From Candidatus Vagococcus giribetii (GTDB lineage: Bacteria; Bacillota; Bacilli; Lactobacillales; Vagococcaceae): a stretch of 64,000 nucleotides of DNA. The notes under the pieces were generated by a model. It was not told the origin of the DNA. It saw only the letters and a program-made list of their open reading frames with translations, and ran no database searches. The stretch is taken from positions 1-64,000 of the forward strand of contig NZ_JAFLVX010000026.1 of the NCBI RefSeq assembly GCF_017316185.1, read 5' to 3'. Below, in pieces: positions 16,784 through 26,784 of the stretch (position 1 is its first letter; the number at the start of each line of letters is the position of its first letter). A program made the translations under genes and the position numbers.

Positions 16784-17437
16784 TTTGAATGTTTTGTTTA
16801 ATACTTGTCTGCCATTTAAATCTTGAACTTCTCGGTAGTTATCTTTATGGAATAAACGTAAGTGAGAAAGTTGTCTTTCAGATAATGTCATTGGTGTCAT
16901 TAAAACGTACCACTCTACATTTTCAGTTAATGGGGGAGTTGTTAATGAGCCTAAGTAATGATAGTAGTCAAGATTTTTAGGAACTAGATGAAGCAAGTTG
17001 ATTTTATTGTCAAAATTTGTTTGGTTGACATGATTTAATAAGTCGTCAATTGTATCGTTTTCTTCGCCAACTTCAAACATCACTGCAATCACGGCTATTT
17101 TACCATTATCTGATTGATGGACTAAGTGAAGTTCTAAAGGAAATTGCTTACCATCAATGGTGTGTTCACCATGCGAATGAAAATGAAATTGTTGAAACGT
17201 AAACTTACGACTGTTAAGTGAAGCTACACCTTTCAAATAACCTTGTAAGCAGTAGCCCGTACTAACCATAGTATCGATTTTTTTTCGATACCTTAAAACT
17301 AATTCTCCATCGTCATTCATAGGTTTAGTATCACTATGGACAATGTTGATAGGAGATTGAAATTGATGATTTGGACATGTCCAAGATGCTTTGTCATCGT
17401 AATGCCAATCCACTGAATTCTTTGGTACTCTATTCAT
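16781..17437 (-). CDS. Alpha-class carbonic anhydrase, no signal peptide
   Basis: 218 residues. Zinc ligands of alpha carbonic anhydrases are clear: His85 and His87 in QFHFHSHGEH and His104 in LELHLVH. Glu91 and the Thr of SLTTPPLTENV complete the Thr-Glu relay. NHQFQSPINI near the start is the family QSPI motif. It hydrates CO2 to bicarbonate. Many bacterial alpha-class enzymes are periplasmic or secreted, but this one begins MNRVPKNSVDWHY with no hydrophobic leader, so it appears cytosolic. It could supply bicarbonate to carboxylases (biotin-dependent ones, or purine synthesis through PurE/PurK). The link to neighbouring birA-bioY is only suggestive. Monocistronic. Confidence 0.92.
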   Translation of the reverse strand: MNRVPKNSVDWHYDDKASWTCPNHQFQSPINIVHSDTKPMNDDGELVLRYRKKIDTMVSTGYCLQGYLKGVASLNSRKFTFQQFHFHSHGEHTIDGKQFPLELHLVHQSDNGKIAVIAVMFEVGEENDTIDDLLNHVNQTNFDNKINLLHLVPKNLDYYHYLGSLTTPPLTENVEWYVLMTPMTLSERQLSHLRLFHKDNYREVQDLNGRQVLNKTFK

Positions 17438-17573
17438 ATTGAAATCTCCTTAAGTATCTATAGGTTGATTAAATTTTACTAGACTTTAGTATCTGGGACA
17501 AATGTTTTGATCTAAAATTTTAAAAAAATATTTCCTTTAGAATATTTTTTACTAAAAAATTTACTTAAAATTA

Positions 17574-17603
17574 TTGAATACATATTTGTGTCTGTGCTAT
17601 GCT
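17574..17603 (+). promoter_or_regulatory. Probable promoter of galM
   Basis: TTGAAT (17574-17579), 18-bp spacer, TATGCT (17598-17603). The rest of the 215-bp gap upstream is AT-rich with no other recognised element. Confidence 0.4.
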
Positions 17604-17609
17604 TATGTC

Positions 17610-17625
17610 AGGAAAACGGATTCAT
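17610..17625 (+). promoter_or_regulatory. Candidate cre (CcpA) site before galM
   Basis: AGGAAAACGGATTCAT fits the cre consensus WTGNAANCGNWWNCAW with one mismatch (G for the first T). It lies just downstream of the probable -10 box, a position where CcpA acts as a roadblock. Consistent with glucose repression of galactose use. Confidence 0.5.
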
Positions 17626-17652
17626 TTTTGTTAGAAAGGCTGTGTTAGCAAG

Positions 17653-18639
17653 ATGTTCAAAACGTATCAGTTAAAGACAGAAGCGCTTCAAATGATTGTC
17701 ACCAATGCTGGAGCGTCAGTAGTTAGTTTAAAGGTTAAAGATAATAAGGACAATTGGCAAGATGTTGTTTTAGGGTATGAAGAAGTGGATACTTATGTCA
17801 CAACTAACGATGCTTGTTTTGGTTCTGTTGTGGGTCGTCATGCGAATCGAATTAAATCAGGCCTCTTTGAATTAAATCAAAAGACCTATCAATTAGAGAA
17901 AAATAATGGAGGCAATAACCTACACAGTGGTTCTAAGGGGTTTCACCTAAGAGAGTGGCAGGTAGAGTCTGTCTCAGATAAAGCCATTACTTTCTTGATG
18001 ATTAGTCCAGATGGAGATCAGGGATTTCCAGGAAACATGGAGATGAGAGTCACTTATGAACTTGAAGGTAATCAAGTAACAATCAATTACATTGGCTTAT
18101 CAGATCAAACAACAGTATTTAATCCAACAAACCACAGCTACTTTAATTTAAGTGGTCACCAAGATGGCAACGTCTTGGATCATTTACTACAGTTACCTTG
18201 TCGCTATTTTATGCCAATTGGTGAAGATTCTGTTCCAACTGGAGAGAGAAGGAGTGTTTCAGGGACACCAATGGATTATCTTACTCCTAAGCCAATCGAA
18301 ACACAATTTGATTTATCTAATGAACAACTTAGATTAGGCAATGGATTAGATCATCATTTTGTTCTTGCTCATGAAGAAAAAGCGATGGTATTAAGTTCGC
18401 CTAGAACTGGAATTACGCTAGAAGTCACAACTAATATGCCTGGTGTTCAAATTTATACAGCCAATTTTGTTAAAGACGTTAAGGGAAAAGAGGGCATTGT
18501 TTATCAAGAGCGCTCAGGTATTTGTTTAGAGACGCAACATTGTCCTAATAGTATCAATTTACCAGAAGAAAAATCACCTATTTTAGAGCCGAATCAAGAA
18601 ATAAGCTACCAGACAAAGTGGCAGTTTACAACTAACTAA
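17653..18639 (+). CDS. galM: Aldose 1-epimerase (galactose mutarotase)
   Basis: 328 residues, beta-sandwich galactose-mutarotase family. Motifs seen: GSVVGRHANRI, NNLHSGSKGFH (first catalytic His), NPTNHSYFNLSG (second catalytic His) and, near the C-terminus, GICLETQHCPNSIN with the catalytic Glu. It converts beta- to alpha-D-galactose so that GalK can phosphorylate it, the entry step of the Leloir pathway. The next genes are galK-galT-galR, but a terminator and a new promoter separate them, so galM is its own unit. A cre-like site upstream suggests catabolite repression. The Shine-Dalgarno is weak (AAAGG at long spacing). Confidence 0.93.
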   Translation: MFKTYQLKTEALQMIVTNAGASVVSLKVKDNKDNWQDVVLGYEEVDTYVTTNDACFGSVVGRHANRIKSGLFELNQKTYQLEKNNGGNNLHSGSKGFHLREWQVESVSDKAITFLMISPDGDQGFPGNMEMRVTYELEGNQVTINYIGLSDQTTVFNPTNHSYFNLSGHQDGNVLDHLLQLPCRYFMPIGEDSVPTGERRSVSGTPMDYLTPKPIETQFDLSNEQLRLGNGLDHHFVLAHEEKAMVLSSPRTGITLEVTTNMPGVQIYTANFVKDVKGKEGIVYQERSGICLETQHCPNSINLPEEKSPILEPNQEISYQTKWQFTTN

Positions 18640-18650
18640 ATGAAAAAGGA

Positions 18651-18687
18651 AAGCTTAACTGTCATTTTTAGACAATTAAGCTTTTTT
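18651..18687 (+). terminator. Terminator of galM
   Basis: AAGCTTAACTGTC paired with GACAATTAAGCTT (one mismatch), 7-nt loop, T-run. Confidence 0.8.
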
Positions 18688-18690
18688 GTA

Positions 18691-18719
18691 TTGAAAAAAT
18701 AAGATAAAAGTTTTATAAT
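18691..18719 (+). promoter_or_regulatory. Promoter of galK-galT-galR
   Basis: TTGAAA (18691-18696), 17-bp spacer, TATAAT (18714-18719). Just downstream, TTTACTAA occurs twice (18723-18730 and 18734-18741) with an 11-bp period, a possible GalR contact region; that last point is speculative. Confidence 0.65.
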
Positions 18720-18757
18720 TAATTTACTAAATATTTACTAAGGAGTGTAAAAAGAAA

Positions 18758-19927
18758 ATGACAATTATCGACACATTAGAAAAGAAATTTGAAACCGTAT
18801 TCAACAAACAGAGTGAAGGTAACTATTTTTCACCAGGTAGAATCAACTTAATAGGGGAGCATACTGACTACAATGGTGGTAATGTGTTTCCTGCTTCTAT
18901 CACAATTGGTACTTACGGTTTAGTTGCGAAGCGTGATGATCAAATATTTAGATTCTACTCTGATAATTTTCCTGAGAAGGGAATTATTTCGATTGATTTA
19001 AATGAACTTGACTATGATAAAGAAGATGATTGGACGAATTATCCTAAAGGCGTGATTAAGTTCTTAAAAGAATCAGGTCATGTGATTGAACAAGGATTAG
19101 ATGTTTTCTTTTATGGAACGATTCCAAATGGAGCTGGCTTGTCCTCTTCTGCGTCGATTGAATTATTAATGGGATTGATTTTAACGGATGAATTTCATTT
19201 AGATGTTGCCATGCTTGATTTAGTGAAGCTTGGTAAAAAAGTGGAAAATGACTACATTGGTGTGAACTCAGGAATCATGGATCAATTTGCTATTGGTATG
19301 GGAAAAAAAGATCAAGCTATTTTATTAAATACGAATACATTAGAGTATGAATTAGTACCAGCTAACTTTTTAAACAATGTAATTGTGATTATGAATACCA
19401 ACAAACGCCGTGAATTAGCTGATTCAAAATACAATGAACGTCGCGGTGAGTGTGAAGAAGCTTTACGGCGCTTACAAACAGAATTAGCCATTAAAGAGTT
19501 ATGTGAATTAGATGTAGCAACTTTTGAAGCTCATCAAGAGTTAATTGCTGATCCAGTTCTAATCAAACGAGCTAAACATGCTATTTCTGAAAATGAACGA
19601 ACACTCCTTGCTAAGCAAGCTTTAGTTGCAGGTGATTTAGAAGAATTTGGTTTACTACTTAATGCTTCTCATAACTCTCTAAAAGAGGATTATGAGGTAA
19701 CAGGTATTGAGCTTGATACATTAGTTAAAGCGGCTCAAGAAGTCGAAGGTGTGTTAGGTGCTAGAATGACTGGTGCTGGTTTTGGCGGTTGTGGGATTGC
19801 TTTAGTACCAAAAGCGATTGTTGAAACGTTTAAAGAAAAAGTCAACGAAGTCTATGAAAAAGAAATTGGTTACTCAGCAGATTTTTATGAAGCGAGTATT
19901 GATAATGGAACAAGAAAATTAAGTTAA
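18758..19927 (+). CDS. galK: Galactokinase
   Basis: 389 residues, GHMP kinase family. The galactokinase signature [15 protein letters not shown] is near residues 27-41, the ATP-binding motif [13 protein letters not shown] near 125-137, and the third motif [16 protein letters not shown] near 340-355. It phosphorylates alpha-D-galactose to galactose-1-phosphate with ATP. First gene of a galK-galT-galR operon with a consensus-like promoter. AAGGAG lies upstream of ATG 18758. Full length for the family. Confidence 0.97.
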   Translation: MTIIDTLEKKFETVFNKQSEGNYFSPGRINLIGEHTDYNGGNVFPASITIGTYGLVAKRDDQIFRFYSDNFPEKGIISIDLNELDYDKEDDWTNYPKGVIKFLKESGHVIEQGLDVFFYGTIPNGAGLSSSASIELLMGLILTDEFHLDVAMLDLVKLGKKVENDYIGVNSGIMDQFAIGMGKKDQAILLNTNTLEYELVPANFLNNVIVIMNTNKRRELADSKYNERRGECEEALRRLQTELAIKELCELDVATFEAHQELIADPVLIKRAKHAISENERTLLAKQALVAGDLEEFGLLLNASHNSLKEDYEVTGIELDTLVKAAQEVEGVLGARMTGAGFGGCGIALVPKAIVETFKEKVNEVYEKEIGYSADFYEASIDNGTRKLS

Positions 19928-19952
19928 GTCTGTTAATAAGGGAGTCGTAAAC

Positions 19953-21446
19953 ATGAACCGTGAAACTGTCATTAGTGAATTTGTCACTTTTCTGATAGAA
20001 GAGGGAAACTGGGAAACATCAGATAGAATCTATTTAACCAATCGTTTGTTATTCTTAATTGGTGAAGCTGACTTTTTAGAAGAAAACGTATCAGAACATA
20101 AAACGGATTGTTCTCCAGTAGAATTAGTCGATGAATTAGTTAAAATAGGCCAAGAGAATAAACGTATTGATGAATCAGAATATGAAGTTGAAGCCTTAAG
20201 AGGTCAGTTAATGGACTTAGTCACACCGAGTCCTAGCCAAGTTAATCAAAGATTCAATGAACTTTATGAAGTAGATAAAGAAGAAGCCACACGTTACTTT
20301 TTTGAGTTGAGTCAAAAAAATGATTACATTAAAACAAGAGAAATTGCCAGAAATATTGAATTTCCTGTTGAAACAGAATTTGGGAATTTAGATATTACGA
20401 TCAATTTGTCAAAACCAGAAAAAGACCCAAAACAAATAGCCTCTTCTTTAACAAAACAACAGAGTGATTACCCAAAATGTATGTTATGTCTAGAGAATGA
20501 AGGGTATGCAGGTCGCTCAGGCTATCCAAATCGATTTAATCATCGTGTCATCAGAACACAAATCGATGGCAATGAGTGGGGCTTCCAATATTCACCTTAT
20601 GCTTATTATAATGAGCATAGTATCATTTTCTCAAAGAAACATGAGCCAATGGTGATTAATCGTCAAACTTTCCAATCTTTATTAGGTATTATTGATTGGC
20701 TACCTCATTATTTTGTTGGATCGAATGCAGATATTCCAATAGTGGGAGGCTCAATTTTATCTCATAATCATTATCAAGCAGGTCGTTTTACTTTTCCTCT
20801 AGAAAAATCAGAGATGCGTGAAACCTTTACGCTACCTGACTTTTCTTCCGTAGAAGCTGGAATTGTTAATTGGCCTATGTCTGTGATTCGTTTGAGAAGT
20901 GAGAACAAGGAAGAATTGATCGAAGTAGCTGATTTTATTTTATCTAAGTGGAGAAGTTACTCTGATGAAGACTTGTCCATTGTAGCGAAAACGTCTGATG
21001 GAGTGAATCATCATACCATCACACCAATTGCGAGAAAAAGAGCAGGTAAATTTGAATTTGATCTTGTTTTGAGAGATAATAATACGTCAGAAGAATTTCC
21101 AGATGGTATTTTCCATCCTCATCAAAATCTACATCATATTAAGAAAGAAAACATTGGCTTGATTGAAGTCATGGGACTAGCTATTCTCCCTCCAAGATTA
21201 AACCGTGAGATGATAGAAGTGAAGAGATTCTTACTAGATGAAGCTCATGAGATGGCAGAGTATCATGAAACGTGGGCAACAAGGATTAAAGAAACTCAGC
21301 AAATTTCTAGAGAAACCGTAGATGCCATTGTAAATAAGGAAATTGGACTAGTATTTTTACAAGTGTTAAAAGATGCTGGTGTGTATAAATTAGATGAACA
21401 AGGATTAGAAGGCTTTAAGCGATTCATCGCTTATTTAAAGTTTTAA
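19953..21446 (+). CDS. galT: UDP-glucose-hexose-1-phosphate uridylyltransferase, class II
   Basis: 497 residues, the long class II GalT found in Firmicutes, distinct from the roughly 350-residue enterobacterial form. GGSILSHNHYQAGRFTFP carries the active-site histidines and FPDGIFHPHQNLHHIKKENIG is the typical C-terminal block. It exchanges UMP between UDP-glucose and galactose-1-phosphate, giving UDP-galactose and glucose-1-phosphate. It lies 25 bp after galK and 33 bp before galR, so it is co-transcribed. galE, which regenerates UDP-glucose, is not in the window. Confidence 0.96.
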   Translation: MNRETVISEFVTFLIEEGNWETSDRIYLTNRLLFLIGEADFLEENVSEHKTDCSPVELVDELVKIGQENKRIDESEYEVEALRGQLMDLVTPSPSQVNQRFNELYEVDKEEATRYFFELSQKNDYIKTREIARNIEFPVETEFGNLDITINLSKPEKDPKQIASSLTKQQSDYPKCMLCLENEGYAGRSGYPNRFNHRVIRTQIDGNEWGFQYSPYAYYNEHSIIFSKKHEPMVINRQTFQSLLGIIDWLPHYFVGSNADIPIVGGSILSHNHYQAGRFTFPLEKSEMRETFTLPDFSSVEAGIVNWPMSVIRLRSENKEELIEVADFILSKWRSYSDEDLSIVAKTSDGVNHHTITPIARKRAGKFEFDLVLRDNNTSEEFPDGIFHPHQNLHHIKKENIGLIEVMGLAILPPRLNREMIEVKRFLLDEAHEMAEYHETWATRIKETQQISRETVDAIVNKEIGLVFLQVLKDAGVYKLDEQGLEGFKRFIAYLKF

Positions 21447-21479
21447 GTGAGCAGTAAGTTAGATGTAAGGAGTGTCTGA

Positions 21480-22466
<987 letters not shown>

Positions 22467-22471
22467 AAATA

Positions 22472-22512
22472 AAAAGTTGTGACAGAAACTATTTCTGCCA
22501 CAACTTTTTTTA
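22472..22512. terminator. Bidirectional terminator
   Basis: AAAAGTTGTGaCAGAAA paired with TTTCTGcCACAACTTTT, 3-nt loop, T-runs on both sides. It lies between the convergent galR and GH4 genes. Confidence 0.9.
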
Positions 22513-23904
22513 ATTTGATGCCATTAATTCTGCTACATATTGAACTGTTTCTGGTTGTGTCGCTTCAATATGAGCAATGCTTTCTTTAAATTGTGGTAAA
22601 TGATCTTTATGGGCAATTAATAACTCATCAAGAATCGTTTTAGCCATTGTTCCAGCAGGGATTAACGGGTTAACAGTGAAGGCATGTAACGCAGCGCCAT
22701 AACTTCCAGTAATAGCTGCTTTGATAACTGTTTCTTCCATACCTTTCATATTTTGAATAATACCACGAGCTCCTGGTGGGAAGCTGCCCCAGTTGTATGG
22801 TTCATGACCATGAGAAGTCACAGGTCCGGATACTTCAACGATACAATCATATGGTAGATCTGTAATAGTACCATTATTTTGAGTTGAAACAACCATATCA
22901 GTTCGTTTGTCATTATAGATAGAAGCGATTAGTTCACAGGCTGCATCACTGTAATGAGTTCCCCCACGTTGTTCAAGCTCTTTAGGTTTGTAGTCTAATT
23001 GAGGATCTTTGTATAGCTCGAATAATTTAGCCTCTGTGCCTTTAACAACTTGGGCACGAGTTTCTCCACGCTTGAATTCTTCAATCGAATGTTTTAACAT
23101 CTCATCTTCGATATAGTAGTAACGGTGATAACCACAAGGAAGCATACCTAAATCTTTTAGTTGTTCATAATGGAAAGGTGCGTCCCAAATATTTTTTAAG
23201 TGACTTTCTTGGTCGTTTTGTGGTCCGTAAATTAAGTCGATTAATTCATCAGTACGTTCATTACCCTCTTTATCCCAAACACGATGCCAGTGGAAGTGGT
23301 TAATTCCAGCAAATTTGAAGAATAAATCTTCTTCAGGAATACCTAATTTTTCAGCTGCTTGTTTTCTATGTCCGATTGGCACATTACATAAACCTGCTGT
23401 TTTTTTCCAACCACCATGTTTAATAGCAGCTTCTGTTACCATACCGGCAGGGTTTGTAAAGTTAACTAACCAAGCATCTGGACATAGTTTTTTCATGTCT
23501 TCAATAATATCTAGAATAACGGGAATGGTTCTTAAGGCTTTAAAAATACCGCCAGCTCCGTTTGTTTCTTGTCCTAAAACACCATGTGATAAAGGAATTC
23601 GCTCATCTTTAATACGAGCGTCTAAAAGACCAACTCTAAATTGTGTTGAGACAAAATCAGCGTCTTTAAGAGCTTCGCGACGATCAAGTGTTAAGTGAAC
23701 TGTCCAATCAAGACCAGCCGCTTTTACCATACGTTTAGCCATTTCCCCAACAATGTTTAATTTTTCTTTACCTGCTTCAATATCAACTAACCAAATTTCT
23801 TTAATAGGTAGTTCATCTTTACGTTTAATATAACCTTCAATTAATTCTGGTGTATAACTAGAACCTCCACCAATAGTGACGATTTTTAATGCTTCTCTAC
23901 TCAT
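22510..23904 (-). CDS. 6-phospho-beta-glucosidase (GH4, NAD+/Mn2+ dependent)
   Basis: 464 residues, glycoside hydrolase family 4. The N-terminal Rossmann NAD site is IVTIGGGSSYTPELIEG (about 8-24). Then come FRVGLLDARIKDERIPL (about 93-109), NFTNPAGMV, and the metal-ligand region AGLCNVPIGHRK with the Cys and His typical of the family. GH4 enzymes hydrolyse 6-phospho-glycosides by an oxidation-elimination route. The sequence is closest in style to LicH/CelF 6-phospho-beta-glucosidases, so the substrate is probably a phosphorylated cellobiose-type sugar from a PTS. No PTS gene adjoins it, so its transporter is elsewhere. It is divergent from a LacI-type regulator sharing one operator. AGGAGG precedes the ATG. 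Confidence 0.88.
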   Translation of the reverse strand: MSREALKIVTIGGGSSYTPELIEGYIKRKDELPIKEIWLVDIEAGKEKLNIVGEMAKRMVKAAGLDWTVHLTLDRREALKDADFVSTQFRVGLLDARIKDERIPLSHGVLGQETNGAGGIFKALRTIPVILDIIEDMKKLCPDAWLVNFTNPAGMVTEAAIKHGGWKKTAGLCNVPIGHRKQAAEKLGIPEEDLFFKFAGINHFHWHRVWDKEGNERTDELIDLIYGPQNDQESHLKNIWDAPFHYEQLKDLGMLPCGYHRYYYIEDEMLKHSIEEFKRGETRAQVVKGTEAKLFELYKDPQLDYKPKELEQRGGTHYSDAACELIASIYNDKRTDMVVSTQNNGTITDLPYDCIVEVSGPVTSHGHEPYNWGSFPPGARGIIQNMKGMEETVIKAAITGSYGAALHAFTVNPLIPAGTMAKTILDELLIAHKDHLPQFKESIAHIEATQPETVQYVAELMASN

Positions 23905-23956
23905 GTTATTCCTCCTAAATTAATAATTAATTCGCTTACAAATTAACCATACATTG

Positions 23957-23970
23957 TGGGAATGTTCCCA
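23957..23970. promoter_or_regulatory. LacI-type operator between GH4 gene and its regulator
   Basis: TGGGAA-TG-TTCCCA, perfect 6-bp arms, close to MsmR/LacI-family operators of lactic acid bacteria. On the minus strand it directly follows a TTGACA -35 box (plus coordinates 23971-23976), so binding would block GH4 transcription. Confidence 0.7.
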
Positions 23971-24017
23971 TGTCAAGTCCTTTTTATGATAAACTAAAAA
24001 AGAAAGTGGGGGAGCTT

Positions 24018-24989
24018 ATGGCAACGATTATCGATGTGGCAAAAAAAGCAGGCGTTTCTAAATCAACGGTTTCAAGGGTACTAACAAGTAATGGGTATGT
24101 CAGTGAAGTAAGTCGTCAAAAAGTTCTGTTAGCTATGGAAGAAATTGGATATATTCCTAATTTGTTGGCCAGACAGTTGCAATCTGGTGTCACTAAGACA
24201 ATAGGTTTTATCGCCCCCAGTTACATGAGTGCATTGGGTAAGTTTCTCCAAGTGTTTATGGAAAATGCTAAAAATAATGGCTACTATGTTAACCTTTATT
24301 TAACAGGTGGAGATAAGCAAAAAGAAATAGAGGCCTTAAATCAACTAAAATACAAACAAGTTGATGGTATTTTTATTCTGACCAGGACCAATGATTGGGA
24401 AACCATCAAACCCTATAGTCAATATGGGCCACTTGCTACGTGGAATCGAATTGAGGAGCCATGGATTTATTCTTCTTATGTGGATCATTATGAAGGCTAT
24501 TTGAAAGCTCTTAATTATTTATATGATCGGGGTTATCGAAAAATAGGTCACGTTTTAGGTAATATGGAAAATTTGAATACAAAAGCTCGGCTTAGGGCTT
24601 TAACAGAATTTCATGAGTTAAAACAAGTTCCTCTTAATGAGGAATGGCTTATAGAAGCTGCTTATAATAAAAATGGAGGAAGAGAAGTGGCAAAAAAATG
24701 GCTAGAAAGTTTGGATAAACCTGATGTTTTTGCTTTTTATTCAGACCAATCAGCTGCAGAGTTTATTTCAGAAATCGAATTAGTTGGGTTTAAGAGTCCT
24801 GAAGATATAGGAGTATTGGGATTTGATAACAATGAAGTTAGTGAGTTAATGCATATTTCTACAGTCGATTATTCCCTTGAAAAACAAGCGTCGAATTCTT
24901 TTGCTTATTTATACAATCAATTAAATGAAGATCAACTTCCTTTTGAACAACTAGTATTTGAATTGATGGAAAGAAAAACACTAAAATAA
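24018..24989 (+). CDS. LacI-family sugar-responsive repressor
   Basis: 323 residues. It has a LacI-type HTH at residues 4-26 (IIDVAKKAGVSKSTVSRVLT), the hinge YIPNLLARQLQSG typical of the family, then a ligand-binding domain with VDGIFILTRT and IGVLGFDNNEVSELM. It is divergent from the GH4 6-phospho-beta-glucosidase gene with one palindromic operator in the shared gap. It therefore very likely controls that gene and itself in response to a phosphorylated beta-glucoside. The open frame extends upstream to ATG 23970, inside the operator, but GGGGGAG before ATG 24018 and the family N-terminus make 24018 the start. Confidence 0.87.
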   Translation: MATIIDVAKKAGVSKSTVSRVLTSNGYVSEVSRQKVLLAMEEIGYIPNLLARQLQSGVTKTIGFIAPSYMSALGKFLQVFMENAKNNGYYVNLYLTGGDKQKEIEALNQLKYKQVDGIFILTRTNDWETIKPYSQYGPLATWNRIEEPWIYSSYVDHYEGYLKALNYLYDRGYRKIGHVLGNMENLNTKARLRALTEFHELKQVPLNEEWLIEAAYNKNGGREVAKKWLESLDKPDVFAFYSDQSAAEFISEIELVGFKSPEDIGVLGFDNNEVSELMHISTVDYSLEKQASNSFAYLYNQLNEDQLPFEQLVFELMERKTLK

Positions 24990-25029
24990 AAAAGCGGTCT
25001 AATGACAATTAGTTCATTAGTCCGCTTTT
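24990..25029. terminator. Bidirectional terminator
   Basis: AAAAGCGGtCTAATGA paired with TCATTAGtCCGCTTTT, 7-nt loop, T-rich on both strands. It separates the convergent LacI-family gene and glmL-like gene. Confidence 0.88.
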
Positions 25030-25035
25030 GGTATA

Positions 25036-26433
25036 TTACAGCTTAGTCAGGTATTTTTTCATGATAGCTAGAGCTTCCTCAGGGTAATGCTCAGCTAATG
25101 TTCCCATAGCTGACAACATGTACGAAGCATCTAGATAAAGAGAAGAATCCACGGGTTTTAAATAGGAATCATTTTCTTTTCTAAGAGAAGCTTCCATCAT
25201 ACTTTTTGAGTGCTGGCTATTCACCAAAATACCACCGGTCCCGATAATGGTATGGAAAGTTTTTAAATCTTTACCAGACTGATAGAGAAGCACTCGAGTA
25301 GGCGTTGGTTCTCTACGGTATGTACCAGCGTGCCGGTTAAAGGCTGTTTCGATGGCAATTTTTCCCATAGCTTCATCAAATAGATGCTCTTCTTCAGTAG
25401 TGGCTACCATTTCAGGGTGATGGGCACGTTTATAACACTCTTGATAGATAGTGTCTTCTGAAAGATTAGGCAAATAATGAGTGAATGCTTGGTAAGTAGT
25501 CGACTCAAGTAAGCTTAAAGCAGAGTAGCGCATACCTAGATCTCCTTCGACAGTTCTTTTTTCAAAAGGCTCTTGTAACCCTTCCATTCGAATAGTAGGG
25601 TCAATAGGTTTTCCGTCTCCTACAGAATGTAAATCGGTCGTTGCCCCGCCAATGTCTACTATTAATAAATCACCTAGGCCACTAGTTGCAGTCGTTCCCT
25701 TTGAAAGAAGCTCTGCAGCTTGTAAGACAGCACTAGGAGTTGGGATTAAGGAGGTTCCTAGCTGTTCTTCGATGACGTCCATCCCTTTAGCCTCTACAAT
25801 TTGTTCCATAAAAATCCGTCTTAAAATCTGTCTCGTTGGATCAGGATTAAGCACATTTACTTGTGGCATGACGTTTTCAGTCAGGTAGTAGGACATAGAA
25901 TGTTTGTCAAAAATGTGACTAATCGAAGAATAAGCTTCCTCATTTCCTGCAACAACAATTGGGATAGATGAATTTAACTTGGTTAACTTGGTTAACTTGT
26001 TAGCGTCATTAATGATACCTACAGTGTTTCCACCGTTTGTTCCACCACTAACTAAAATAATATCGGGTTGAAGTTGATTGATTTCCTCGATGTCTTCATC
26101 CTTTAATCCATAGCTATAGACTTTCAAAATTCGTGTCCCAGCACCAAGAGCAACTCGTTTAGCTGCTTCAGCAGTTAAGGTTTTTGAAAGGCCAATGGCT
26201 ACCATACGAAAGCCACCTTTAGCAGATGAACAGGCCCAGTTATGGTCAAAAGTATGATCACTACTATCTAATTGTGCCAATAATTTGTCCTTTGCATGAT
26301 TAAATCCTTCTATAATATTTGTCTCTACAGTCGTTTTACTTTTAGCAGAACCTAAAATAGTTGCTGATTCTAAATGAACGGCAGTTAGTTTGGTAAAGGT
26401 ACTTCCAAAATCAGTGAGTAAACAACGGGTCAT
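25036..26433 (-). CDS. glmL: GlmL/MutL-like protein (ASKHA-fold ATPase), orphan
   Basis: 465 residues of the GlmL family, the protein encoded between mutS and mutE in clostridial glutamate-mutase operons and not related to DNA mismatch MutL. Actin/Hsp70-like phosphate loops are seen: TDFGSTFTKLTAV (about 6-18), VSGGTNGG and LLIVDIGGATTDLHSV (about 258-273). It is thought to be an ATPase that maintains a B12 mutase or a related activity. No mutase subunits (GlmE/GlmS) are in the window, so its role here is open. It is divergent from the histidine-degradation genes, whose end product is glutamate, the glutamate-mutase substrate, so the link is suggestive. ATG at 26431-26433 has AGGAG upstream; the frame's longer start is rejected. 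It has its own promoter and a nearby cre site. Confidence 0.78.
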   Translation of the reverse strand: MTRCLLTDFGSTFTKLTAVHLESATILGSAKSKTTVETNIIEGFNHAKDKLLAQLDSSDHTFDHNWACSSAKGGFRMVAIGLSKTLTAEAAKRVALGAGTRILKVYSYGLKDEDIEEINQLQPDIILVSGGTNGGNTVGIINDANKLTKLTKLNSSIPIVVAGNEEAYSSISHIFDKHSMSYYLTENVMPQVNVLNPDPTRQILRRIFMEQIVEAKGMDVIEEQLGTSLIPTPSAVLQAAELLSKGTTATSGLGDLLIVDIGGATTDLHSVGDGKPIDPTIRMEGLQEPFEKRTVEGDLGMRYSALSLLESTTYQAFTHYLPNLSEDTIYQECYKRAHHPEMVATTEEEHLFDEAMGKIAIETAFNRHAGTYRREPTPTRVLLYQSGKDLKTFHTIIGTGGILVNSQHSKSMMEASLRKENDSYLKPVDSSLYLDASYMLSAMGTLAEHYPEEALAIMKKYLTKL

Positions 26434-26531
26434 AATAAGACTCCTTTCCTTCGTTAAATAACGAGCAAACATTAAAAACAGTTAAAGTAACAATAGTTTG
26501 GAATATGATAAAAAAATTTTAATGTTATTTA

Positions 26532-26560
26532 ATTATTTTTTTGTCCTTTTTTATCGTCAA
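26532..26560 (-). promoter_or_regulatory. Promoter of the glmL-like gene
   Basis: On the minus strand TTGACG (26555-26560), 17-bp spacer, AATAAT (26532-26537). Confidence 0.5.
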
Positions 26561-26587
26561 AAACTCGTCTAAGAACTTCTTGAAAAG

Positions 26588-26601
26588 TGAAAACGCTAAC
26601 A
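26588..26601 (+). promoter_or_regulatory. cre site (CcpA)
   Basis: TGAAAACGCTAACA matches the cre core TGNAANCGNWWNCA with no mismatch. It lies about 28 bp upstream of the glmL-like -35 box and about 330 bp upstream of the ftcD promoter candidate, so glucose control of either or both is likely. Confidence 0.65.
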
Positions 26602-26784
26602 AATAGTCCTTAGAAAAAATATTAGGTTAATTAAGTGATTATTTGGTTAAATGCTTTCTTTTTAATTGACGCTTCTTGATTCAATTAAAGAGGGTTCTAG
26701 AGAAAGCTTGTTAGAGTCATAATTCATAAAAATAAGTAGGAAATAATTTATATTATAACCTATTAAATTAAGTAAAAAAGGTGA

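Noticed and set aside
23315-23698. 127-codon plus-strand open frame inside the GH4 gene
   Set aside because: Antisense shadow of a complete, well-recognised enzyme; no ribosome site or family resemblance.
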